Positions 43,487-53,997 are shown, counted from the first letter of the stretch. The stretch is DNA of 64,000 bases from Bacteroidota bacterium (GCA_016722565.1 JADKIU010000001.1:124001-188000); one strand, 5' to 3'. Notes: a model not told the origin generated them from the letters alone. Translations and numbers: made by a program.

Positions 43487-46400
43487 ATGATTAAAAAACT
43501 TTACCTACTTTTTTTTATTTGTTTGTCTACCGTAACACTAAAGGCGCAATGCCCCCAGTTTTATGATGGTTTGGGCGTTCCCTCCTCTGCGCCCTATTGG
43601 ATCAGCTGTTCGGGTGGAGCCTATACACTGAATGTTTCATCACCTTCACCGCTTATTACTTATTCCATTGATTGGGGTGATGGATCGCCCGTAACCGCAG
43701 GTGGACCGCAACCGGCAAACACCCCTATTGTTCACAATTATACCGCCACCATTGATACCTTCTTGGTGACCATTACAACGAACACCGGCATTGCTTGTGT
43801 GCTTACGGGAACGGTCGTTATGGAAGAACCCGTAAATGCATCCATTCAAATTCCAATTGGTGGTGTTACTACCGCGTGCGCTCCGGCAGCGCTTCTGTTT
43901 ACAAATTCCAGCACAGACGTTTCTCCAACAACCACCTTTATTTGGGACTTTGGTGACGGCTCTCCGCCGGTAACATTTGATTATACAAATGCTGGACAAA
44001 CAGTGAGTCACACTTATTTGCAAGGGACCGTAAACTGCCAAACAGCAGTTATGCTCACTGCTGAAAACTATTGCAGCTTTGGTAGCGCAACACTTGCATC
44101 CTTTAATCCAATTCAAATTTATGATATTGATGATGCGGCCATTACTCCAGATGCTGTGTTGAAGTGCTTCCCGGATAACACGTTTACATTTACCAACACA
44201 ACTGCACGAAACTGTTTGGCACAGGGAAATGTTCAACAACGTTATGAATATTGGAACTTTGGCGACTATTGGGGGCTTGGTCATGATTCAATTATCAATT
44301 GGACGATCTGGCCACCAACTTTTCCACATTCTTTAACTTATCCAGGTGTTGGCAGCTACACAGCGATGTTGGTGGATAGCAGCATGTGTGGTTTAGATAC
44401 TGCATTTGTTACAGTTAGCATCGTAAATCCTCCAACAGCAGGACTTAATGTTGTTGCTGCAACGGGCTGTGTAGGACAAGTGTTCAGCTTCAACAATACC
44501 AGCTCGCCCGGATATAGCTATTCTTGGAACTTTGGCGACACACCGGGTTTTACAACTTTACCATTGGGAATCGTGAATTATACATACGCAGTTGCTGGAA
44601 CGTATACTGTAAGTGTTGTTGCGTTTGTGCCAGGTGCCGGAGCAACATGTAGAGATACCGCTACCGTTGTGGTTACTGTTTTTCCTAGTCCAATTTCAGC
44701 ATTTAACGCATCATCACTTGTTGCTTGTGATACGCTGAGTGTTACCTATACAGATGCTTCTATTTCAGCAATCTCTTGGAGCTGGGATTTCGGAAACGGA
44801 AACACATCTACACTCCAAAATCCACCCGTTCAAAATTATGGAGTCGGATCGTATGTCATTTCTTTGGATGTGGTTTCCTCTAATGGTTGTCCTGATAATA
44901 GTCAACAAACAGTCAACGTTTATCAAACTCCTGTGGCTGCTTTTACAACCGGACCAACCTGCCAAGGCTCACCAGTTAATTTTACAGATGTTTCGACAAG
45001 CTCTGTTGGTGATCCACTTACGTCTTGGAGTTGGGATTTTGGTGACGGTTCTCCATTAAGCACTCTTCAAAACCCATCACATACGTATTCTACAGCAGGA
45101 ACATTTACCATAACCTTTTTTGCAAACACAGCAAACTGTTCGGACTCAACAACAGCAACCATCACCATTAATCCGGTTCCAGCAGCTACGTTTACATTGG
45201 CACCGACCAACGGTTGCGGACCATTGCTTGTAACATTATCGAATACATCTATTGGCGCATCAACCTATTTCTGGAACTTTGGAAATGGAAACACATCCAC
45301 AACAGTAAGCCCTACGGAAACATACACGAACCCCGGCAGCACCGATACCACCTATTTTGTTTCCTTGGTTGCTACAACAGCATTGGGTTGTACCGATAGT
45401 ATATCGGACAGTGTAACCGTTTTCGGAAAGCCGTTGGCTTCTTTTACCTCTAATGCCGTTGCAGCCTGTGCACCGGTTTTGGTTAACTTTACAAATACTT
45501 CTACTGCAGCAATCACCTATCTCTGGGATTTTGGTGATGGTTCCGCAACATCAACAGCAGTGAACCCCACACATCTTTTTCAAAACACGACACTGTTTAT
45601 TCAAAATTACAATGTAATATTGATTGCCACCAATGCAGGAGGATGCACGGATACTGCAACAATGATTGTGCAAGCCTATCCTGAACCCATCTTTGGTTTT
45701 TCAATGGTTCCCGATTCCGGCTGTACAGCCTTAACGGTGAACTTTCCATCGGTATTGGGTGCCGTGTTATATATGTGGGATTTTGGCGATGGATTTACAT
45801 CAACAGGAGCAAACCCAACACATGTTTTTACAAATGCAACTGCCGCTCCGGTAACGTATACCGTTCAATTGATTGCAACAAATGCGTTTACTTGTCAGGA
45901 TACAACCTATGGAGATGTGCTGGTTTATCCGCAGCCACAAGCGGCATTTACATCCTCTGTTACTCAAGGTTGCCCTGCACTTTCTGTTAATTTTACCAAT
46001 ACAAGTATCGGTGGTGTTTCGTATCAATGGAACTTTGACGATGGATCACCAATTGATACTTCCGCTAATCCGACTCATATTTTTAACAACGCCTCCACAA
46101 GTGTTGTGGATACCTTTGCTGTTCAATTGATTGCCACGAGCGCATTTGGTTGTATTGATACCACCACCACAAGCATCATTGTTTACCCTTCTGTGGTCTC
46201 TGATTTTACTGCAAACACGCCAATTTGTTCACCAAGTGCAGCAACATTCAATAATTTGAGTTTAGGCGGAAGCACCTATAGTTGGGATTTTGGTGATGGA
46301 AATACCAGCAACTTGTTTTCACCAACCAACTCGTATACCAACCCCGGACCAGCCTCCATCAACTTTACGATTACACTAACCGTTACATCTTCTTTTGGAT

Positions 46401-47491
46401 GCAGCTCTGTTTTTTCACAACCATATACCGTTTACCCAACGCCAGTTGCCACTTTCATCGCAACACCATTAACACAAACGTTTCCAGCAACAACAGTTAC
46501 TTTTACGAACACAACCGTAAACGCTGCGAGTTATACACATGCGTGGGACTTTGGTGATGGTAATAGTTCAACATTGATTACACCGGGAGCGCATGTTTAT
46601 GCAACATGGGGTGTATATAATGTGACGTTAATCGTAACCAACGGTTTTTGTTTTGATACGACTGCTCAAGTTGTTACAATTGTTCCGCCACCTCCGGTTG
46701 CCAGTTTCCTTGGTGTTTTTGAAGGGTGTCGACCATTAACGATAGCCCCAATAAATACATCACAGTTTGCAACATCCTATCTTTGGGATTTTGGCGATGG
46801 CATTGGAACATCAACCGCCACCAATCCAACGTATACCTATTACAATGCTGGAAACTTTACAATCACACTCACCGCAACCGGTCCGGGAGGTGTTGTTAGC
46901 GTTGTTGGTGTTGATAGCGCGATTGTTCACGATATTCCAACTGCGGCTTTTGTTGCGAATCCATTATTGGTAAGCGCCACAGGTGATCCGGTGGTATGCC
47001 TTAATTTAAGTACTGGTGCAACAAGCTATATCTGGGATTTTGGCGATGGAAGCGGCTCAACAAGTGTTAGTCCGAGCCACATTTACCCAACCCAAGGACA
47101 ATATCAAATTACATTAATAGCAACAAATGCTTTTGGATGTAAGGATACCTTTAATTTAGCAAGCCTGGTAACTGTTGAGGCATCAACGGAGATTGAGGTT
47201 CCGAACGCCTTTACACCAAACGAAGGTGGAGGCAATGGCGGTGGCTTTGATCCAAGCGATTTATCAAACGATGTGTTTCACCCAAATGTAACAGGAGTGA
47301 AGAAATACCAGCTGAGCATTTATAATCGCTGGGGTGAATTAATTTTTGAAAGTCTTGACCCTAAGATTGGTTGGGATGGTTATTACAGAAACGAGCTTTG
47401 TCAACAAGATGTATATATCTGGAAGATTAAAGCGACAAGCAATTCGGATGAAGTAATTGTTAAAACAGGTGATGTAACCTTGTTACGATAA
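43487..47491 (+). CDS. Large PKD-repeat surface protein with T9SS type B sorting domain
   Basis: 1334 residues. Signal peptide ends at LKAQ. About 14 tandem PKD-like repeats follow, each with a variant of W[DN]FGDG (from IDWGDGSPV to WDFGDGSGS), spaced ~80-90 residues apart. The last ~95 residues are the type B (gliding-motility-associated) sorting domain: VPNAFTPN, KYQLSIYNRWGELIFES, GWDGYYRN, VYIWKI and a final GDVTLLR. Exported by T9SS and probably an adhesin or structural surface fibre. It is two bases upstream of a PD40 gene, which overlaps a PorP/SprF gene: the common three-gene unit of Bacteroidota. The DNA itself is repetitive. Confidence 0.95.
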   Translation: MIKKLYLLFFICLSTVTLKAQCPQFYDGLGVPSSAPYWISCSGGAYTLNVSSPSPLITYSIDWGDGSPVTAGGPQPANTPIVHNYTATIDTFLVTITTNTGIACVLTGTVVMEEPVNASIQIPIGGVTTACAPAALLFTNSSTDVSPTTTFIWDFGDGSPPVTFDYTNAGQTVSHTYLQGTVNCQTAVMLTAENYCSFGSATLASFNPIQIYDIDDAAITPDAVLKCFPDNTFTFTNTTARNCLAQGNVQQRYEYWNFGDYWGLGHDSIINWTIWPPTFPHSLTYPGVGSYTAMLVDSSMCGLDTAFVTVSIVNPPTAGLNVVAATGCVGQVFSFNNTSSPGYSYSWNFGDTPGFTTLPLGIVNYTYAVAGTYTVSVVAFVPGAGATCRDTATVVVTVFPSPISAFNASSLVACDTLSVTYTDASISAISWSWDFGNGNTSTLQNPPVQNYGVGSYVISLDVVSSNGCPDNSQQTVNVYQTPVAAFTTGPTCQGSPVNFTDVSTSSVGDPLTSWSWDFGDGSPLSTLQNPSHTYSTAGTFTITFFANTANCSDSTTATITINPVPAATFTLAPTNGCGPLLVTLSNTSIGASTYFWNFGNGNTSTTVSPTETYTNPGSTDTTYFVSLVATTALGCTDSISDSVTVFGKPLASFTSNAVAACAPVLVNFTNTSTAAITYLWDFGDGSATSTAVNPTHLFQNTTLFIQNYNVILIATNAGGCTDTATMIVQAYPEPIFGFSMVPDSGCTALTVNFPSVLGAVLYMWDFGDGFTSTGANPTHVFTNATAAPVTYTVQLIATNAFTCQDTTYGDVLVYPQPQAAFTSSVTQGCPALSVNFTNTSIGGVSYQWNFDDGSPIDTSANPTHIFNNASTSVVDTFAVQLIATSAFGCIDTTTTSIIVYPSVVSDFTANTPICSPSAATFNNLSLGGSTYSWDFGDGNTSNLFSPTNSYTNPGPASINFTITLTVTSSFGCSSVFSQPYTVYPTPVATFIATPLTQTFPATTVTFTNTTVNAASYTHAWDFGDGNSSTLITPGAHVYATWGVYNVTLIVTNGFCFDTTAQVVTIVPPPPVASFLGVFEGCRPLTIAPINTSQFATSYLWDFGDGIGTSTATNPTYTYYNAGNFTITLTATGPGGVVSVVGVDSAIVHDIPTAAFVANPLLVSATGDPVVCLNLSTGATSYIWDFGDGSGSTSVSPSHIYPTQGQYQITLIATNAFGCKDTFNLASLVTVEASTEIEVPNAFTPNEGGGNGGGFDPSDLSNDVFHPNVTGVKKYQLSIYNRWGELIFESLDPKIGWDGYYRNELCQQDVYIWKIKATSNSDEVIVKTGDVTLLR

Positions 47492-47493
47492 AA

Positions 47494-49113
47494 ATGATAA
47501 AAAATAAAGAAATACGAATTAACCGGTGGATAGCGTTGCTGTTCCTTCTTGCGTTTTCGTGTTCTGTTGTTGCTGCTCAGTCGACAAAAAATAGTTTTCA
47601 GTTTAAGAAAAAGCTACAAGAAGCAGACGATTTTTTTGAAATGGAAGACTATAAAAGTGCTGAAGCCCTTTATTTAAGTATTTTACCGAACGACTCACTC
47701 AACGAAGAAATTAATTTAAATATTGCTATCTGTAAATTTAAGCTGAAGCAATTTCCGGATGAAATTCTTCCTTATCTATTAAAAGCAGAAAAAAGTTCGT
47801 TCGCAAATACACAACTTTATTTGGGAAAAACCTATCATCTTGCTTGTCGCTTTGATGAAGCAATTGCACATTATAATCGCTATAAATCATTTGATGAAAA
47901 ATCACGAGAACAAAACAATGAAGAAGTAAATCGATTTATACAAATGTCGATACTTGCAAAAAGCGAAATGCAGCAACCCCACAAAGCATTGATTAAAAAT
48001 GTGGGCGCAGCCATTAACACCAAGTATCCGGAGTACGTTCCGCTGATTTCTGCAGATGAAACGAAATTGTTTTTTACTTCACGCAGACCAGGAAGTGTTG
48101 GTGGAGAAACAGATGTTTTAGGAAACTACAATGAAGACGTTTATGTTTCCTACAAGGAGAATGGTGCTTGGACAACACCGGAAAACATCGGAAGTCCCGT
48201 AAACACAGAAAAACACGATGCCTGTGTTAGTTTGTCTCCGGACGCCCAACAGATGTTAATTTTTAGAACAAGCGAAGATTTGAGCAGTGGAGATTTGTAT
48301 TCTACTTTTTGGAATGGAAAGAACTGGGGAGAACCAGTTGTGTTAGGTAAAGAAATTAATTCTGAATTTAAAGAGTTGAGCGCGTGTAATAACAATGATA
48401 ACACAATGATTATTTTTACCTCCGATCGTCCGGGAGGCTTTGGAGGGAAAGACTTATACCGAATTGTTACATTGCCAAACGGAAAGTGGAGTACACCTCA
48501 GAACCTCGGCCCAACCATCAACACGAAGTATGACGAAGACGCACCCTTCTTTTCTGCGAACGGACAGTATTTATATTTTAGTTCAAATGGAATCAATACA
48601 ATCGGTGGCTATGATATTTTTAAAGCTGACGCATTTTCCGATTTCACATTTGGTCAACCGCAAAACCTAGGATACCCAATAAACTCAGTTGGTGACGATA
48701 TCTTTTTTGTGATTAGTGCAGACCGAAAACACGGTTATTTTTCTTCTTTGAACGAAGACAAAACCGACCCAAACTATTTAAGTGATGACATCTTTTTAAT
48801 TGACATGCGTTACGGAGAAAACGAGACCTGTATTAAAAAAGGGCGTTGTGTGTTTGATAGAAAGCAGGATCAGCCGGTGCAAGTTCTTGTTTCAGTATAT
48901 GATGAGGTGACACAAAAAGTAATTGGAACCTACAAGCCGAACAGTTCCGGCAGTTTTGTTTTTACCGTTAATCCGTATGATAAGTATAAAATTATTGCCG
49001 AAGCAAAAGGATACCAAACGCTTACAATTCCCTTTATTCCACTTGTAGAACAAGAAGACTATGAGGTGGAGGTAGATCTATTAACATTAGAATTTAAAAC
49101 ACTTGATAACTAA
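47494..49113 (+). CDS. PD40/WD40-like propeller protein of the PorP-PKD unit, without OmpA domain
   Basis: 539 residues: signal peptide (to SVVAAQ), a TPR-like N-terminal region (~25-140), PD40 blades with motifs LFFTSRRPGSVGGE, MIIFTSDRPGGFGGKDLY and LYFSSNGINTIGGYDI (~170-440), then a carboxypeptidase-regulatory-like beta domain (~455-530). Homologues in this gene position usually go on into an OmpA-type peptidoglycan-binding domain; here the gene stops just after the beta domain, with the PorP start inside its 3' end. It probably sits in the periplasm as part of the surface complex, but without its own cell-wall anchor. Confidence 0.85.
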   Translation: MIKNKEIRINRWIALLFLLAFSCSVVAAQSTKNSFQFKKKLQEADDFFEMEDYKSAEALYLSILPNDSLNEEINLNIAICKFKLKQFPDEILPYLLKAEKSSFANTQLYLGKTYHLACRFDEAIAHYNRYKSFDEKSREQNNEEVNRFIQMSILAKSEMQQPHKALIKNVGAAINTKYPEYVPLISADETKLFFTSRRPGSVGGETDVLGNYNEDVYVSYKENGAWTTPENIGSPVNTEKHDACVSLSPDAQQMLIFRTSEDLSSGDLYSTFWNGKNWGEPVVLGKEINSEFKELSACNNNDNTMIIFTSDRPGGFGGKDLYRIVTLPNGKWSTPQNLGPTINTKYDEDAPFFSANGQYLYFSSNGINTIGGYDIFKADAFSDFTFGQPQNLGYPINSVGDDIFFVISADRKHGYFSSLNEDKTDPNYLSDDIFLIDMRYGENETCIKKGRCVFDRKQDQPVQVLVSVYDEVTQKVIGTYKPNSSGSFVFTVNPYDKYKIIAEAKGYQTLTIPFIPLVEQEDYEVEVDLLTLEFKTLDN

Positions 49114-50095
49114 AATTAAATACTACCTGCTCTGTTTTTTTGCGATAGCAACCATCAAGGTTGTTTCGCAAGATGTGCAGTTTACGCAGTTTTATGCGAA
49201 TCCCATTTTTTTAAATCCTGCTTATACGGGTGCAACATTTGAGCATCGTTTTGTTGCCAATTATCGAAATCAATGGCCCGGGATTACTAAAGCCTTTAAT
49301 ACGTTTGCTATTTCATACGATTACAACATGACGGAAATAAAAAGCGGAGTTGGTCTTCAAATTTTGCGGGACAGAGCAGGAACATCGCTGTTGACAACCA
49401 CCGGGTTTAATCTTTCGTATGCCTATTATTACCAAGTTCAAAAGTTCAAAGAAATTCGCATGGGCTTGCAGCTGGGGTATATCAGTAAGTATTACGATTA
49501 TAATCGGTTAACGTTTAACGATCAATTGTATACCGGTTCTTCTTCCTCCAACGATATGGAAGTAACCCCGAAAATTAATTTTATCAACGCAAATGTGGGC
49601 GCTCTTTATACAACACGACTGTTGTGGGCGGGGGTTGCGCTTCACAACATCAATAAGCCCAACACTTCACTCGTAGAAGGGAGCAACCCTTTACCGATGA
49701 AATTTTCAATGCATGGAGGATATCGTTTTATTATTTCTAAAAAAGGAAATTTTCTTGAAAAATATTTTGCTCCTGCTTTTAATTATCGCCACCAACATAA
49801 ATTTGATCAGTTAGATATTGGTGCGTATTATTTTTATTCACCCATCAGTTTGGGTGTGTGGTATCGTGGATTGCCATTGAAGCACTACGAACCAGCGTAT
49901 CCGAATACGGATGCACTTAGCTTTTTGGTGGGCTTGGACATCAAAGATTACGATATGCGCATCGGATTGAGTTATGATGTTACTCTTTCACGTTTGGCAG
50001 CACAGTCATTTGGTGCAGCAGAGCTTTCTATTATTTATGAAATTGCAAAGAAAAGCAAGAGAAAGCGGGTGTATGTAAGCTGTCCGAAATTTTAA
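49103..50095 (+). CDS. PorP/SprF family type IX secretion outer-membrane protein
   Basis: 330 residues from a TTG at 49103, inside the 3' end of the PD40 gene (11-base overlap); no ATG lies before the signal peptide. Seen: QDVQFTQFYANPIFLNPAYTGA and RNQWPGI, both hallmarks of PorP/SprF, then an outer-membrane beta-barrel pattern. Family knowledge: SprF is needed for secretion or attachment of SprB-type adhesins; paralogues pair with PKD/type B cargo. Here it probably serves the protein at 43487. It converges with the M23 gene with three bases between stops. Confidence 0.94.
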   Translation: MITKIKYYLLCFFAIATIKVVSQDVQFTQFYANPIFLNPAYTGATFEHRFVANYRNQWPGITKAFNTFAISYDYNMTEIKSGVGLQILRDRAGTSLLTTTGFNLSYAYYYQVQKFKEIRMGLQLGYISKYYDYNRLTFNDQLYTGSSSSNDMEVTPKINFINANVGALYTTRLLWAGVALHNINKPNTSLVEGSNPLPMKFSMHGGYRFIISKKGNFLEKYFAPAFNYRHQHKFDQLDIGAYYFYSPISLGVWYRGLPLKHYEPAYPNTDALSFLVGLDIKDYDMRIGLSYDVTLSRLAAQSFGAAELSIIYEIAKKSKRKRVYVSCPKF

Positions 50096-50098
50096 AAA

Positions 50099-51355
50099 CT
50101 AATTGTTTTTATACAACCAGTCTTCCGGATTTAATTTCGTTTGGCCTTTCCAAACTTCAAAGTGCATGACGGTTTTATTGTCATCGTCATCCAGGAGCAC
50201 TGAGCCAATATTTTGCTTGGTTGTTACTTTGTCACCAACAGCAACATAAACATCCTTTAAATTGGAGTAAATCGTCAAAAACTCACCATGTCTTAACAAA
50301 ACAAACTGTCCGGCTCCCGGCATGCTTACCACCGCCTTTACTTCGCCTTCAAAAACTGCTCGCGCAAGTGCACCGCTATTTGTTGTTATATCAACACCGT
50401 TGTTGTTGATATCAATGTCTTTCATTAATGGGTGTGGGTGCACACCAAATCGTTCACTGATGACACCTTTTGCAACAGGCCAAGGGAGTTTGCTTTTATT
50501 GCTAGAAAAGGAGTTGGACAACTGTTGCGACTCCGGAGTTAAAACCAGTTTTTGTGGTTTCGGCTTGTTTTCTTTTACGGCCTGCGCCTGTGCTTTTTCT
50601 AATTCTTTTTCGATAACGCGTTGAATGGCTTGTTGCAACTTTTGTGCATCTTTCTTTTTCTTTTCAAGGTCTTTTTTGAGTTTGCTCTCCTGTTGTTGTA
50701 ATTCTGAAAACACCTGTTCTTTCTCTGTTTTTTCAGACGTTAAATTTTGTTTTTCCGATTCTTCGCTGCCCAGCAAAACGCGCTGATCAGATTTTTTTGT
50801 TTCCAGCTCTTGAACTTTTTCGTTCAACTGTTTTTTTGTAGAAATAATTCGTTCGGCTTGTTTGTGTCGGTATTCGCTGTATTGTTGAAGATATTTCAAA
50901 CGCATATAGGCTTGTTCAAAATCAGATGCCGCAAAAACAAACATCAATCGGCTGTATGAATCTTGATTTTTATAGGCGTAATAAATCATTTTAGCATACT
51001 CTGCTTTTAACTTGGTGAGGTCTTTTTGGAGTCCGTTAATCGACTCGTTGTTTTCTCTTATCTGTTTGTTTAAAACGGCAATTTCGTTGTTAATGGTTGC
51101 AATTAACTCTTCACGTGCGCTGATTTTTTTATTCAACATCACCAATTGATTCAGAGAAAGTTTTTTGTTTTTTTTCGTTTCAGCAAGTAGCTGATTCGTT
51201 TGCTCAATTTCTTTTTGAAGTTGCTTCTTTTTATTTTCTAATTCCTTTTTTGTTTGTTTTTGAGCAAAGGCAGAGCCAGCATTTAACAATGCGAAAGAGA
51301 AAAGAAAAAGAAACAAAAAGAAACTACTTTTTTTCTTTAATCGTAATGGCTTCAT
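50099..51355 (-). CDS. EnvC-like M23 murein hydrolase activator
   Basis: 418 residues: signal peptide, a long coiled coil (~28-260, rich in Lys, Glu and Gln) and a C-terminal M23/LytM domain with WPVAKGVISERFGVHPHP, DINNNGVDITT, GQFVLLRHGEFLTIYSNL and MHFEVWKG. Two of the zinc ligands of active M23 enzymes appear changed (NGVDI in place of HxGxDI-type), so it is probably an EnvC-like activator of amidases in cell division rather than a hydrolase itself. It overlaps the DUF4292 gene by 32 bases. Confidence 0.88.
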   Translation of the reverse strand: MKPLRLKKKSSFFLFLFLFSFALLNAGSAFAQKQTKKELENKKKQLQKEIEQTNQLLAETKKNKKLSLNQLVMLNKKISAREELIATINNEIAVLNKQIRENNESINGLQKDLTKLKAEYAKMIYYAYKNQDSYSRLMFVFAASDFEQAYMRLKYLQQYSEYRHKQAERIISTKKQLNEKVQELETKKSDQRVLLGSEESEKQNLTSEKTEKEQVFSELQQQESKLKKDLEKKKKDAQKLQQAIQRVIEKELEKAQAQAVKENKPKPQKLVLTPESQQLSNSFSSNKSKLPWPVAKGVISERFGVHPHPLMKDIDINNNGVDITTNSGALARAVFEGEVKAVVSMPGAGQFVLLRHGEFLTIYSNLKDVYVAVGDKVTTKQNIGSVLLDDDDNKTVMHFEVWKGQTKLNPEDWLYKNN

Positions 51356-52202
51356 AGTTATCCGGGATCTTAAAAGGAAATGTTTGTTCTTCGTTTAAAA
51401 CCACTTTATTATAAGCGATGTCTATCTTAACGTTTTTTTGTGCCCGAATCGTATAATTCATTTTCATCGGGAACAGCTGCGTAGAGTCTTTTTGTTCATA
51501 TTGACTATAAACGGCATCGAAACTTCGATCCGGAGCAAATTCATAGAATAGAACTCTCGCAATTTTAAACGTTTCGGGAACCATATAAATACTTTGTGCA
51601 GGTTCCTTTAACTCTTTACCTTTTTCCATTACTTTCCGAAGCCTCTTTTTGCGAATGGTTCCCAGAGTATACTGACAATTATCGATTCCCGGTTTTATTT
51701 TTTCATCTTCATCGTAAAACTCAACACTATTACCCACTAAAATAGACTGGAGCATTTCAAAATCAAGGTCGGTGTTTACAAGTTTGCTGATATAAGCAAA
51801 GTCGCCAACAAAGTAGCTGTTTTTAATTCTGTTCAATAGCTTTACCGAATCCTTTGTGATTAAAACGCGGGCTCCTTCAATACCGAGTTTAGAAATGGAC
51901 ATCCAAATAATGCTGTCTTTTTTCATTCGCAAAGTAACCGTGAAAGAAGCGGAGGTGCTATCGATTTCTGCATCTGCTGAAAGTTTTGCATTCAAACGAT
52001 CAAACTTAAATTCGTTTGCTTTTAAATTGGAGGAAAGGGTTCGTGCATTTTTAAAATCCAGAATGCATCTGCCGTTGTTTAGGGTGATTTTTTTCTGTGT
52101 TTTACAAGCGGAAAAGGAGAATGAAATTAAAAAGAACAGACAAAGTACCCAAGACGGTTGCCTTGCATTTATGAAAGAAAAGTTAGTATTAAACTTATTC
52201 AT
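51324..52202 (-). CDS. DUF4292 lipoprotein
   Basis: 292 residues from ATG 52202, inside the end of the TPR gene (8-base overlap); a more upstream start is possible. The lipobox is SFSACKTQ. The body is beta-rich with KDSIIWMSISKLGIEGARVLITKDSV and a C-terminal FPFKIPDNYEAITI, typical of DUF4292, a LolA/LolB-like fold family of Bacteroidota. The run flippase-nucleotidyltransferase-TPR-DUF4292-EnvC is conserved in the phylum; the job of DUF4292 is not known. Confidence 0.85.
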   Translation of the reverse strand: MNKFNTNFSFINARQPSWVLCLFFLISFSFSACKTQKKITLNNGRCILDFKNARTLSSNLKANEFKFDRLNAKLSADAEIDSTSASFTVTLRMKKDSIIWMSISKLGIEGARVLITKDSVKLLNRIKNSYFVGDFAYISKLVNTDLDFEMLQSILVGNSVEFYDEDEKIKPGIDNCQYTLGTIRKKRLRKVMEKGKELKEPAQSIYMVPETFKIARVLFYEFAPDRSFDAVYSQYEQKDSTQLFPMKMNYTIRAQKNVKIDIAYNKVVLNEEQTFPFKIPDNYEAITIKEKK

Positions 52203-53997
52203 AGAGTTTTTTGTCTGCAATTTTTTTGTCAATTAACGGTGACCCTCCACCGTACTTTTTAGCATCTATCCAGAACTTCACCGCATTATCTGTATCCCCT
52301 AGTTGAAATAAAATGTCGCCATAATGATCTAAAAGCGTCCCGTTTGTTTTTCCACCACCATCAATTGCCTTGCCAATCCATACTTTTGCGTCATCGTATT
52401 TTTTCATTTGGTATAAAATCCAACCATACGTGTCTTGGTAAGAGCTGTTGTTCGGCTCCAGCGTATTACATTTTTTCGACATCGTTTCTGCTTTTTCCAA
52501 ATTTTTGTTCCGTAACGAAAGGAAATACGCATAATTGTTTAATACAGAAACGTTGGTTGGATCAAGCTCTAATGCTTTGTCGTAGGCCGCATCTGACTCT
52601 TCGTGTTTTTTAAGTTGATTGTGAGCATCGCCCATTGTGGAATAAAACTGAGCCAATAAAAGACGATTGTCATAAACAAACTCTTTTCCTTCCATCAAAA
52701 CAGAAACAACATCGTCATACTTTTTCATTTGATAATTGGCAACACCATTAAAGAAGTAGGGAAGCGGTTGGTTAGGGAACAGCTCCATTGCTTCTTTGCT
52801 TTCTTTTTCCATAGAAACAAAATCACTCAATTCTGATTCAATTACCAACAACTGATTCCACAAGGCATATTTTTCTTTGTCAAGAGAAATGGCTTTTCGA
52901 TATTGTGTTCGGGCCAATTCATACTTTTTATCTCGAAATAAAAAATCCCCCGCAACCGCAAAAGCTTTTGCTTCATCAGGGTGCACGTCTACAATAATTT
53001 TACACAACTCATCAGCATCGGACTTTAAATCAGGAAAATTTTCGGTAATGTCGTAGTACGACAAAAGGATTTTAACCTTTGTGTCTATGTCCAACTCCTT
53101 ACTCTTAAAAGCAATTTTTATTTCCTGGAAGGCTTTGTCGTTTTGTTTGATGTTGCGGTAATAATCTGCCAACGAAAGGTGTACATAAGCGTTTGTAGAA
53201 TCCAGCTTAATTAAATCAGTATATGCTTCGAACGCTTTTTCGTTCATGCCGTTCTCCTGATACAGCTCTCCGAGTATGCCGTAATATTTTGATTCTTTCG
53301 GAAACGTTTTAATGAGCTTTTTCGCTTCTTCTACAGCTTTTTCAAAACGATTGGTGCGCTTATAGATTTTCAGCTTTTGCATAGATGCTTCTTCGGTAAT
53401 ACCGATAGACGCTTCAATTTGGTTGTAAATTTTTACTGCATCATTTGTTTTGTTCAGGTATAAATAAACGTTTGCCAGCTCGTAATAAAAGTCGAAGTTG
53501 TCGGGATTGTCTTTTATTAATCGCTCATACACGGTCGCCACCTCGTTAATCATTTTATTTTCTTTCAAACAACTTGCATACAGTAGCTGGTACCACACGT
53601 TTTTGGGGTCGATGGATGCCGCTTTTTTACTGTAATAGAGCGCTTTGTTTTTGTCGTTTTGAAAAGAATAAATGTTTGCCAACTCGTACATGGTTGCAGC
53701 ACTGTTGGGGTCGATTTTTAACGCTTGTGAAAAAAGCGTTTCAGCCATATCGTAGTTTCCTAGGATGCGCTCTTTGTTTGCGTCAAAGAAAAAACGCTTG
53801 AACAGAACAATATCCTTGTCAGAACCTTTAACAGAGCCCTTTGCGGAACCTTGTTCCTGACTGCTTTTGGGCGCTTTGCAAGCAACAGCAAAAAGAACCA
53901 ACAACAAAAAAAAGGTCTTGTTTTTAGAAAAGAAATAAAAGAAAATGGAGTTCTTGTTTATCAAAATCGTTTTATCTAATTGTGCTGTAGTCGCCAA
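52195..53997 (-). CDS. TPR-repeat lipoprotein
   Basis: 600 residues. No ATG is near the signal peptide; TTG at 53997 (overlapping the upstream gene) or TTG at 53964 could start it. The lipobox is LFAVACKAP. About 14 tetratricopeptide repeats follow across the whole protein, for example YYSKKAASIDPKNVWY, YGILGELYQENGMNEKAFEA and SDAAYDKALELDPTN. It is a likely scaffold in the periplasm or outer membrane. It overlaps both neighbours, which suggests one operon. Confidence 0.88.
   Translation of the reverse strand: MATTAQLDKTILINKNSIFFYFFSKNKTFFLLLVLFAVACKAPKSSQEQGSAKGSVKGSDKDIVLFKRFFFDANKERILGNYDMAETLFSQALKIDPNSAATMYELANIYSFQNDKNKALYYSKKAASIDPKNVWYQLLYASCLKENKMINEVATVYERLIKDNPDNFDFYYELANVYLYLNKTNDAVKIYNQIEASIGITEEASMQKLKIYKRTNRFEKAVEEAKKLIKTFPKESKYYGILGELYQENGMNEKAFEAYTDLIKLDSTNAYVHLSLADYYRNIKQNDKAFQEIKIAFKSKELDIDTKVKILLSYYDITENFPDLKSDADELCKIIVDVHPDEAKAFAVAGDFLFRDKKYELARTQYRKAISLDKEKYALWNQLLVIESELSDFVSMEKESKEAMELFPNQPLPYFFNGVANYQMKKYDDVVSVLMEGKEFVYDNRLLLAQFYSTMGDAHNQLKKHEESDAAYDKALELDPTNVSVLNNYAYFLSLRNKNLEKAETMSKKCNTLEPNNSSYQDTYGWILYQMKKYDDAKVWIGKAIDGGGKTNGTLLDHYGDILFQLGDTDNAVKFWIDAKKYGGGSPLIDKKIADKKLYE

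Noticed and set aside
43646..44284. 212-codon - strand open frame inside the PKD gene
   Set aside because: Antisense shadow of the repetitive PKD coding sequence; the + strand frame has a signal peptide, clear domains and a promoter.
44000..47150. CRISPR-like or minisatellite array
   Set aside because: The periodicity comes from protein-level PKD repeats (variants of WDFGDG) with diverged DNA; no short identical repeats with regular spacers.
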